64,000 nucleotides of DNA, taken from assembly GCF_002443255.2 (NCBI RefSeq), contig NW_019211865.1, forward strand, positions 38,620 to 102,619. The letters are read 5' to 3'. Of the stretch, positions 27,001 to 39,000 are shown piece by piece. The translations under genes and the position numbers were made by a program. The notes beneath the pieces were generated by a model that saw only the letters and a program-made list of their open reading frames with translations, was not told the DNA's origin and did not search any database. Origin of the DNA: Varroa destructor (lineage: Eukaryota > Arthropoda > Arachnida > Mesostigmata > Varroidae). The stretch's first letter is position 1. Each line of letters starts with the position of its first letter.

Positions 27001-30000
27001 AGGAATCCCTGTAACTCGCGGGATCTTTTCGCATCAATATTTCTTTCACGAACACATGCGTCCAAACACCAAGCGAACTTGTGACAGCTATCAATTTGAG
27101 TGATATCTTGAACCTGCAATCAGAAAAATAAATAGCCATTGATTAGATAGTGGAGTAAATAATACAAAGAAATAACTTAATGCAACAGTGGCTCAATCGC
27201 CTCAGTGTATGCCGAACCTAACAAATCATTGGTTCGAGCTTAAAAAATATCTTCATACACTTTGGCAGATTGTGTAGATAGCAATATATGTTAGTATCTT
27301 TTAATAAATATATATTTTTTCCTAAAACTACTTCACAGGCTCTTTCTTTCGATGTTTGGCAAAGCGAAATAAAGCATTTGAAATTGTCTAGCTAAAAGTA
27401 AACCGTTCGGTGTTTGGTCGCTCTAAGGCGGGAACATCTCATAGCAGTTGGTTTCCGACCCTTATCGCGTGACACACTCAAGTCCGCACGCCCAAAAGTG
27501 GGTGCAGTCGCTATCGAAGGTTTTTCTGCTAAATAGATCTGTGGAACTCAATTGGTCGGACGGCCGGATTTCTATACGTCATAGACGTAAAACTAACCTT
27601 TAGCAACAAGTTCCCTCTCGTGGTAAAGCATTGTATCCGTATGCCAATGATTCAATGTAACATCAAAAACCAGATAACTTCTACAGAATGAACTTCCAAG
27701 CAAGGGATTTGGTTTTTGGTTGGCCAAAGGGGCGCTCAAAATCCAAAACATTAGTAAGAACTGAACGGCTCTATGTCAACTGAGCTATCGTTTGCCAAGT
27801 ATTCTATGTATAAAAGCTTTGCTCAGCCTTGAAAAACTGATGCATCATGTAGGACCATGATGCTCCACAGTATTTGACATGATGCTTCGCATCCTCTCGA
27901 TATGGTTTTGTATCATTTTAAACCATCTAAGACTAAGCGTTTCGATCCAGGTGTCCATGCCAATTACTGTCTACTATTTGAGGGTGCTACTTCATGCTTT
28001 TACTCTTTTTTGAGCTAAAGGACCTAGTGAAAGTGAACACAGTAATGAGCATTGATAATAATCTCGACGAGGTTTTATTCAAGCTAATTATTAATAAAAG
28101 AGCTGAATCTTCAATATCTAAAACGGTAGCTCAGATTGAGAGTCACATATACTCATGTAAAATAAATATACTCGTGAAGATTAATACACCACCACGAACG
28201 AAATAATTTTCGTATCAAAAACATTGTCAAATATTCCTTGCTTCAGTCGTAGTTTATGGTCCCTTAATGGCAAAGAGAATGAAAATAAGCTAGCCATTGT
28301 GCAACAAATTACCACGGTTAAAATCTTCTAAATGACGGCATACAGAAAAAGATAGCGAAACATAACCGAGTAGTAGTTGGCACTCGCTATGTACCTGTAA
28401 ATATACAAACAGCCATTCAGGCATCGGCCAGGCCCATGGCATGATATCCTACGCCCCATTGCCCAGTTGCAGTCTCAGACCGAAAACAGTCATTGCGCTG
28501 GCAAAATGACGCCGATAGCCATAATTGTAAACTAGTAAGAGAGTCGTGCTTTTTTACTATCCGATTTGCCACCCTTTGTGCTTCTGGCTTTCAGTCTTTA
28601 GGTGTACATCCCCGCTCCCTCGGCGATTTGTGGTGCTTGTGTCACATTCTTTACTCTAACCCTCTCGAGGTCTGTATTAATGTTTTGTGTCATTAATCTT
28701 TTTCGTAATTTGCTTCTGTCATCATTCACTGATCACGACTACGACCAACATACTAGGCACTGAAATGATTTAGAAATAGGCGCACCCGCAAACCCATCGA
28801 CCGGATCGCAACTGTAGATGAAGTAGTCTAATCAATAAATTCAGAAAACTTCAAGCACAATAGCTGACAATTGACAGACTATATTTTAGGGACAACGGCT
28901 TTCTCAGCTTGGGCATTGGACTGAGGGCTATTTCTTTGTTTGGAAAATGCTTTATGCATTAGGTTACTATGGCATGTCATTTTAGGCCCAATTTCTAATT
29001 TATTTTTCATATTGTGATTTATCATTTATTCTGCTCTCACCCAGTTCAAGCGTCTGTCTACCGTAACACTTCGGTAGTGCGGTGCATCTGCGACGTGGGA
29101 ATATAGAGAAAGTCAACTAGCCTTGCAAGAAAAGGCGAGTAAATCCTGAATCAATGCATGGGGTAAGAACATCAAGCGAACACACGATATGTGATAAACA
29201 CTCACCGAATTTGCGCCTAAACGTCCGCGTTAAAACAGGTGACGACTGAATAATTCAGCTTAACGAATTCAATTTATGATCGAAAAACTTCCCTTATCCG
29301 CAGGTGCTATTTTCAGACACATCTCTACTATAACGTTTATTTCTTCTTGTCGGTGATAGGACCTCGTTTAACAGATGACGAGTACACCGTGCTTCAAAAC
29401 TTCTACAGCTCATCTAGTTTCGTCGTACTTCGACACCATACTGTTTTTCTTTTTTTAAATTCTAGTAGATAGTGAAATAATCTCGCAGAGCGTTCTAAAT
29501 ATTTGCTGAAGCTTGAGTCAACATATTCGATTGCAACCACAAGCAAGAGACCTCTTTCTTTTCCACGAATAATCAGTTAAGTGTTAATGAGAAGTTATAG
29601 CACAACATAAAGAGCGCTTACTGGTCTGTCAAGCAAGGGAGCAAGTGTCCCGCCCACTGTTTGATTGTATTTCGATTCCTAGATCATTTACTTCTCCGAT
29701 TAGCCTGCTGTTATTGTACAGTAATATGTATATTCGAATAAACAAAATGTGTAAATAATTAAAAAAAATATATATCATTGTACATAAGGGTAATTGATTT
29801 AGCAAAACATTGAATGCCGCTAGTTTTTAAGTTAAAAACTAATGTTTCGAACCAAGCATCCAACATTTCGAAGTTCTGAAATAGAAGTTTTATCTAAGCT
29901 TTATGCAGTCATATTAAGGTTGACTTCAAAGACTCCACAAACTGGAAATATTTACAGCCCCTTGCACTAACCCTACAAATTTTTTAACGAAAAACTCAAG

Positions 30001-33000
30001 GCATAGCAGTAATAATGCGAAGCTGAAGTAACATTATTGAGCACCTAGTCAGGTACCAGGAGCGTCGATATTTGTACTGCAACAGGAAACAAAGAAGTAG
30101 CACATTATACTTCCACCTAAGCCAGGCCTTATAAGCGATGTCAACCTGTATAGAATAGGAAAGGACTTTCATCGAAACAATGTTCTGTGCTGTCAGATCG
30201 TGTTAACACTACCTACGCACAACCCGACAGATCTAGAAGAACTGTTCCTGCATTTCTGCCATAAATTCAAGAATATAGGGTAGAAGTAACTTGAAGCCTA
30301 GCTGTAGAGATTTAATATCCAAAACAGTAAAACATGAATATACGTGGCGCCTTATTTCTTTGAGAACGGTAAAATGCCGTTTCATCACGTTCTAATTATT
30401 CTAATTATAATTCTTATATAATTAATAATTAATTATAAGTTTATTATTAAATTATTAATTAACGGACTCCTGTATATTGTGCGTATTAGCGATTCTTTTG
30501 CGACTGAACGTCCAGGACAATCGAAGTATGAATATTTTTTTTAAGTTCGCGGCCCAAATGTCTGCTACTTACATCAGCGTCATGCAGGGCCATGAGTAAT
30601 TCCACTCGCAGTGTACAGTAATGCACATTTTTTGTTCGCACAAAAAGTGTCCGTAGAGATTGTAAGACCATATCGTAGAGCACTACGTTCCGACCCACCT
30701 GATGACAAAACGGCAAATGAAGATCTGATTATAACGCACATTAGATTACGCTTCGTGTTGAGTTTTGTCCATAACCTCTTTCATGCTTGCATCGCTTATA
30801 AATATCCCATTGTAATTCAGCTACCGTTTAATGCCACTACCATTGTCACAAGCTGTTGAACAATAGGATGCTGTCGCCGTTGCCTTGGAGTTGGCGCGTA
30901 GAAAGATGCTCCTGCTTCGCCCATTTCCCAAAGAGCAGCCTCGCGCTCCTGATGGGAAGAAACTGTTACAAATTGAATTTCAAAGGTCTGTGCCTTAAGC
31001 AGAAGATAAAATCAACACACTATACGTAAAATATATATTTTTCATTAAATTAAGAAATTCACTCCGTCTTTTATGTAAATTTCCATTGAAATGGAACTAC
31101 GAAACCGACTTTTGAGTTCAGCCTAAAATTCGCTTGTAAACAAAGTAAACACATGGCAAGGAACTTTTTTATCCAAATCGAACCTTCATGTATCTTTGAA
31201 AAAGTGGTAGCACTTCATCGCCAAATAGGCTTTGATGCGAAAGCCAAATTTGTCGTTTAACACCGACATCCGCTTCCTGATAAAGCTGTTTGTCAGCTAC
31301 CAATCTCCTAAGGTAACGTTCATCAACATGCTCTAGATTTTTTAAGATAGCCATAACAACGGGTCGTAATGCGTCGACTTTTACAACAGGAAAACTTTTC
31401 TGAAGTAGCTCCTCCAACTTCACTGTGTTTCCAGCCTGTAGAAAACAAATCCAAGTAGAGCAAGAAAATAAGTGAGAAATAACGTGCTGAAGTGGCAACC
31501 TATTTAAATTTGAGATTTAAAAATATAAGATCCAAAACTGTTACGAATGAGCAGACTCAATAGGTGCTAGCGTAGCAACTAAATATAAGAATAGTTAATA
31601 CTTCGTAAATATTACATTCTAAAACCATATACATATATATATATATATATATGGTGACTTACAAATCATTGGATGGCGACTCTTCTGGCTTTAAAATTTA
31701 TTAAAGCAGCAAAAGATACGCAAATTATTCCAATAAAAACAGATTTCATTTTGTCCTATGTTTATTGTGCCACCCCCATAATACTACGTTATGATACTAC
31801 GACGTCAGCATATAAAATAGAACATTGCTCATTTAATAGCTTTATTGAAGCATTAAAACGAATGATTTCTATAATTCATGTATTCCTCGAGCCTGCTACA
31901 CAAACGCCGTAAAGATTTCTGAGGAACAACTAGCAATGTAAACGTTCCGGGGTTTTCAATAAATATTTCTATTATATTAGAAACTAGATAACTTGTAACA
32001 ACATGAGCATGAAGCGCTCAAGTTATACCACTTACAGTACACCACAATTGACTTCCTCAATATTAAACGAGGATTTATGATGAAAGCTTTTCTCGAAAAG
32101 AATGTAGGATTAGAAAATGGTGTGCGAAGTGCTATCAACGATAAATTAATGTTTTCTATTTTTTTTTTTCTGAGTTTAAGAACACTTGTTTTCCCTGTGT
32201 GTTTGTGTCAGACAAAATACATAGGAAAGACAAATGGAACAATAGCAGTTGTAAAGCAACATCTAACGCTTGTAAGTCTAGTAGTTCTCACAGAATATAT
32301 GACAATTCTTTCTCTAAACCTCTGTTAAAATTAGGGATCACTCAAAATATATGTAATGTAAGTTTGTTGTTATACGTAATAACATATTTGATAGCAAGCT
32401 TATTTAGAGGGTCAGAATTTGCAACGATTTACAAACACATATGTGGCATATATATATAGGGAGTACGACGAAAATTACCAATTATTTTCCAGCTGTTTTA
32501 ATATAATGGTTAAGTGCATGTTTAACATACACCATGTTGTATCCTGTAATATGCTTATTATAAACATATTATAGGGAATTATAGGAATGGTCTTAAGGTG
32601 CTCCTGAAAAAATATAGTACAGTTAAATCGGTTCCTTATAACGTTGGGTAATTCCTACTTTAACACGTATGAAATAAATACATTCAATCGCCAAGAGAAT
32701 ATAGGATCATATTGCATATATAGTGTTAGGTTCTTACAAGCGAATCTACTAGGCTTTGAATTGAACTACACACCGCTAGCAGACAAACTTTGGTTGATAA
32801 ACACTCCGGTCTTTTAGAGATTCGTTAAAACCGGTCGACTTTCGTCTAGGAAAAATGAGTTCAGACGTAGAAACATTTTTTGGTCTCGAAAATCAACGCT
32901 TAGTAGTCAAGTTTTAGTTCCCGAAAATCATAGTTCTGCGAAAGTTCACTAAAGACTAGTGAAGACATAGCAAGAAAGTCCTAAAAGAAACCAGTGTATG

Positions 33001-36000
33001 TGAATGCTGTAAATATACCAAAAACAAAAATTGGTGTATTCAAGATCAGAGAGGAAGTAACCAGATGTTGAAAGTACGAGAATGCATTGCGACAGTCGAA
33101 GAAGTTTTCCACAAAAGCAGAGCTTGGAATCTACGGGCTTTGTTAGCTAAAACTAGTACTTCACATATAAAGTGTTACAGAATTATAACCCCAATACTAG
33201 AAAACCAAAAAATATATTCCATGTGCAATTTACAGAACGTTAATCAGAGGGAATACGATCACTACAGACGAAGCATGGTTCAGTCTTTACCAGGAGATAA
33301 AGAGGACCCATATGAGAGAAGGGCGTCATTCTGGAGAAAAAACGAGTTTAGTGGCAATGTCGGGCAGGTTAATACGCAAAGCGACTGAAGTACTTGAAAT
33401 GGACATCAGGGAATCTGCTATTATGGAGTACTCGCCGAAAATTATTGTTATCTTGAGTTCCTTAAGAGACTCATGCACCGTTGGCATGGCAACCAAAAGT
33501 ACACCGTCTGGTTACGTGATGACGGCACCAGACCGCAATTATTTTCTGGATTGAGCAAGGAACGTTGGCTTCAATCCGCTTATTCTTTCGATCTATGTTC
33601 GTGTGATTACGGAGCTTTCCGTGTCCTGAAAAGGGCCAATGGTGCGCAACCGTATCCCATTCTCGATTTACTATAGGTAGGAAAAAACATATGAAAATGT
33701 AAATGGCAGACTTATGACTTTCCTCGAAGTCCGTCGGATTCGCTTGTAACAGCGTTATATATTAGGTAGTTGCAGCAATGCCGATAGCTCTTAGGTCCAA
33801 ATTAAAGCAAAAACTTTTCATTTTAAGACAAAATAAGGATAAACAAATTGTGTACCGTTCTCATCTGATACCCTCTTCCAACACCACAGTCCCATCACTG
33901 TAGAGCTTCTGTGGTTTCTGGGCAAAAAATTGTGACAAGTGTTTTTACTCTTCCACTGAAAGTAAATTAACACTTACGCAAGTATCGCAGAAACCGAAAC
34001 AGATGCAAAAGTTAAATTATAGGGAGAATGCAATAAAGTTTTGAAGTTCTTGTCGAATAGCTTAAGATATACGCAGTCTGATGAAGGCGTCCGAAGGTAG
34101 CGTCCCTTTTGTTCAGTAATTCCGGTCAACTTTTTTAAATGGCTCGTTGTATTAAACATTTCGCGTCGTACCGGCCCAGTCGTTTGATGGAGTATCTAAC
34201 AGCGGTATCGGACATAAAACTATTTTTGTTTCGTCAAACAACAGTATAACTCATAATGTACAATTTCTTTTCAATCCCACCAAACAAAGCATTGCTACAG
34301 ATTAGAGATCTTTTCATTGACCATAGTATTTTTCACACGTGTGATCATTTTTCTATCATTCGAGATCCACTGCTTTGAAAATGACATGATTTTGTTGCCG
34401 TAAAATTTTGCAGATGGAAATATAATCGGGTATATTCTTCTGTTGACCATTCGTGTGGCACTCAAACATTGGAATTCTTTTTTGTATCATGTCTTTATAA
34501 AATGGTTTAGATGTTTGATGGTAGTCGTTTAGTTCCTTCGCTAACTCGTGTCAATTTTGCTCAACTTTCGCAATAATTTCATCATCGACCATTACGACGA
34601 GCATTTTTAATATCGAAATTTTCAACATGAAAGCGTCGGAACCATCTTTACATAGCTTCTTCAAATAATGCATTTCTGCCCATAAACAGCGCGAACGAGG
34701 CTGTAATAATATTATAAAGTATAGCGAATTTCCGCATAAGCTTCATTTTCTTCAAAAAGCTTCAAGAAAAAATCTATTCAGACTTAAAATTTCTATAATT
34801 CATTGAATAAGGCATTTATATAATTTACCACATCGATTACCAGTTTTCAAGTGATACAAGTACCAACAATAATCCGATGCGATTCATATTACCTGAAATA
34901 TATGATTTTTTAGGGCTATCTAACTAAAAAAATGCTTTTTTGGACAACCAGTATGTGGTATTAGTTAATATACTGATTCAAACTTATTATAGCCTTGTCA
35001 TTTGGCCATCGTGCAACTGTTACCTAGTTTGAATACGAAAACTTAAATGATTACTGTGTTCAATTTTGCAAAAATGAAGTGTCTTAGCTCAGTCCAGTGT
35101 TAAGACAGCATATGAGTTGGTACAGACTATTGTTCAGTATAAATTTAAGCCAAAAGATCTTTTTTGCCACTATTAATAAAATAAGGTAATAAACAAAATA
35201 CACTGCGTATTAGGGAAGGAATTTGTGACATCATACTGGCTATGGCAGAGCTTTCAGGCTGAATGTTCTATGAAGAGATCATTAAACTACAACGAGTAAG
35301 ACAGAAAAATCTGAACTAAGGCGCAGACAGCGCTACAATATGCAGGCGGCAGTTCTCAGATGTCAACTCAGTGTTAGCTGTTTCATGGACCGCAAAGGCA
35401 GAGCAAGTCTAGTGTTTGAGAAAAGTATGGTTACGCTTCTATATTATTTTCGAACCACGTTAACTACCACATAGAGTATGACTTAGATATCACAAAAACC
35501 GTAGCGCAAGTGTGCACTACGGTTTTTGTGTATCTAAGAAGCGTATCAAAACGTGAGAAACGCTTACCTCAAATGACTAATCATGAGTGCCTCAAATCAT
35601 CCTATTGCCATATTTAGACAAAACTAGAATAGCACGTGGCTTGGGTGACATTCGAATACACAATATATTAAATTTTGGAACCCCATACACATATATGTCT
35701 GTATAGGACTTGCCCGTGGATAGAGAATAGAGAATTTGTATGTATGTGTTTATTCTCACTTTAGCTCACCCCAATCATTTGTAGCCAAACGTCCTTGAAA
35801 AGATGGCTTTTAAATTACGACCCTGCATATAACATTAATTTCATTAATTACTTTATGAATGTTGTAAATAAATTCGTGAATTCTTTTGGGCACTATTTGA
35901 TATACATACTCCTTCACATACCTCTATAGGAAAAACCTGGCCGGAGTGGCCATCATGACGCGTCGAGCTCTGCCGGCTTGATCACATAGTTTCGAGTAGA

Positions 36001-39000
36001 TTAGTTTCTTCGCGGTGTAGCGAGTTTCCCCAGTATATTAAAACCAAAAATTGTTTACATCCAATGCCTTCACTTAGGTTCAAAGAAACGTTTGCAATGC
36101 AATATCTCATGACAGCTTTCGCCATTGATTGCTGTTCTGGAATTTTTGCCGACGAGGAAAGCCCCACAATATCTTTGCTTTACAAGTCGCATCATACAGT
36201 CTGTCCCTTTGAAGTGATTGCTCGATACTTACACTCGAGTACTGCGAGCCTCAGATCCGACAGCTCTGTCTGTTTATATACCCAATCAACCGGAAAAACT
36301 TTCATCAAATAAGACGATATGACCAAAAAACCGGCATTGCGCTTCGACTTCAGTGGATGATGCATGTGATATTTCTGGATCTTTAAATGCTATGTCCTAA
36401 TGGGAATGAAGATCTTACTCCAGAACACATTGCTAACTGCTCGGTAATAGTTGAGTACAACATAACGTTAAGGTTGTTAAATTGGTATCCATACGGCTCT
36501 GCATTGCAGCGACATTGTCGCTTGTCCGGTTCATGGTCTTCGTTGCCTCACTTCATGTACAAGTCAGCTAATCTCTTCGAATTTTTTGATCAATCGTCTC
36601 AGTGTTACCTCCGCCAATGGTATATGTCTTCCGTGAACTGTGTGACACATGCGGAATATCACTGTAATGGAACCATTTCGATCGTATGTTTATGAAAACG
36701 AAATAATATTCCAAGCAGTCTTCTTATTATCATAAACCGCAAACACTGCTGAGTTTGGTGTTGGACATCCCACTGGCTCTCGCGTCTTCATAAATGCAAG
36801 GGAAAAGAATGAGATCTTATGCAGGCCACTATATGTTTATAATAATTCGTTTTAAAAAAATCTACCTAAATTTGAAACTAGTTTTAGAATTCCCATTTAA
36901 ATTGCTTGTTCCATATGTCTTTAAAGTCTTTTAACTTATTTGAACAAACATTTAAAAAATGTATTTCCATCCCTAGTAAGTCTTTATCTAGACAATTCGG
37001 TTTAAGCACGTCCTATTGAAGTCAATTTCGTACAGCTGAGCAAATTAAACATACACCTAATCAATGTTAGTTTAGGAGACAAAAGCCCCTTAATAGAGCA
37101 CATTATACATAATCTCTTTACATTAGCTTTAGCGTATAGGTTAAAACATGTGTACGCTTTAATGGAAAGTGAGTAATTTACACAACGAAGTCGGGCAATT
37201 CAGCCCCCGTAGACCAACTTCTAAACATTATGGCTTCTCCGTTAGGAGTAAAATAAATCACTGTATTATAAACACATTTTTAATGCGGTAATCGAAATGG
37301 GTGATAATGATATCACATATTAACATATCAGAATACTTTACAAATTTAAGTTTTTTTTACATGTTTTTGAAATTTAACAAAAAGAGCCCTTTAAATTTTT
37401 TGGCGAGTAAGTGCAAGGTACAGCGATGTCTTGCTTAATGCTTCGTACTAAGCGATAACCAGCTTCTATCAATACTAAGGATTCTCTGAAAATATGGTGT
37501 ATTTTTAAAGGAAAGTTAATCCATAAAGCAATACGCTGTCAAAACCGAAGTCTGAATATGGTTTCTACATTGTAAACTCTAATTAGTCTTGCAGAATAGT
37601 TCATTAAACAAACGGGAATGACTCAAGGGGTTCTATAGCACTGAATGGAAGTTCTCTCGAGCGCGTTTGTTCTTTTGCTGCCAGGCTCAGTTTAACTATT
37701 ATGGCTGAAGCCGGGCATTGGGCACATCCATGAACGTACGCGTGAAATTTACCCTTTCCCAGAATTTATATAGGGTTATTCAGAAGAACTGAACTTGAAA
37801 CATACTAACTGTAAATACTGCAAGTATATCATCGACGCAAGATAGGCCGTTAGGGCGTGTAGGCGTTATAATGACTTTTCTGTTACGACTACCAGGTAGC
37901 TAGCGTATTTCTACGCCATTGCTGAAGTGAAATGCAGATCCCAATATTGCCAGGAAACCGAACTTCAACAAAGTTCGGATTCGTGAAATTAACCTTCGTA
38001 AATGCGTTCCTTGGGGGGGGGGGGGTCGAGATAGTGGTGCAGGGTTTTCAAAATTTTAGTATCAAGAAGAAAAATGCAGTTACGCAAACTACAGAAAACC
38101 TTTTTGCATACGCTATTTTGTTTACAGAGTAGGGAAAACCTTACAAATGGCATGAACAAGTAATTGCTAGTCAATATTTAACAGAGAAAATTGGTAAATT
38201 AAGAAAGCGAGAATGACTAAAAGCTTTCTAGCGTACGTCTTAGAGTATTTAAAAAAAAAAACGTATATATTCTTAGATAGTGTTTCCCAGACATCCGTTG
38301 GCTAATATTGTGACTCCTGGAAGTTTAAGTTGAGGTACGGTAGGTTACCTTGACATCTAAGAAAAACCACAGTAGGTATGCACGGTTTTCCCAAGTTCTT
38401 TAAACAAGGAAAGTTATGGAATTGGTTTTGCAATGTAACAAATAAAAAGTATGGATGTCATTGTACAGTTATATGAAAACGCTAAGGTAGTTGCTTCTGA
38501 AACGCTTGAGTTTTCATGTTTGTAAATGTTTGTAAAAAATACGTGCATTTTAGAGGCTACACAGCACACTCAGTCTTTTATACGGGCAGGGGTACAAATG
38601 GCCCATGTATGTACTTGCGAATGACTGAAAATTATATCTTTGACGACCTAGACTAGGCTAAATTGTACATATTTGACTAGGGATATGCTGCGACATTGTA
38701 TGGATGCACCTTGCCGAGGAAATCGATTTGCTGAAGAAGGCGCTCTCTGAGTGCCTCCTGAACGGCATCATGGAACTCCAATCTTGAAACTCCATGGAGG
38801 TCGAGCAATGGAAGCATAGTGCGCAACGAAGGAAGTAAAATTCCTATAAAAAATAATAGACAGTACAGTGCACTGTTAGAAGGACATAGATGAACCAAAA
38901 AATACAGAATTTTTGACCGAACAACCTTCTCCCGATCATTAACTAGTCGATCAGTGTTAGGTGTAAAACGGAAAATTAATACTTACCAAACTTGTTTACA

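Larger units (their letters stand above)
27114..30572 (-). other. NELFB: NELFB intron 5
   Basis: A 3.5-kb intron with two tRNA-like relics and a GC-richer tract at 27.4-27.6 kb that may be a SINE body. A very AT-rich, partly palindromic tract lies at 30395-30465. Confidence 0.7.
31436..38709 (-). other. NELFB: NELFB intron 2, rich in relics
   Basis: A 7.3-kb intron, the longest of the gene. It contains an (AT)n tract (31625-31653), two adjacent mariner relics, a strong hairpin (35482-35538), a possible LINE relic (36.0-36.7 kb) and a 13-base G run (38013-38025). Confidence 0.75.
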
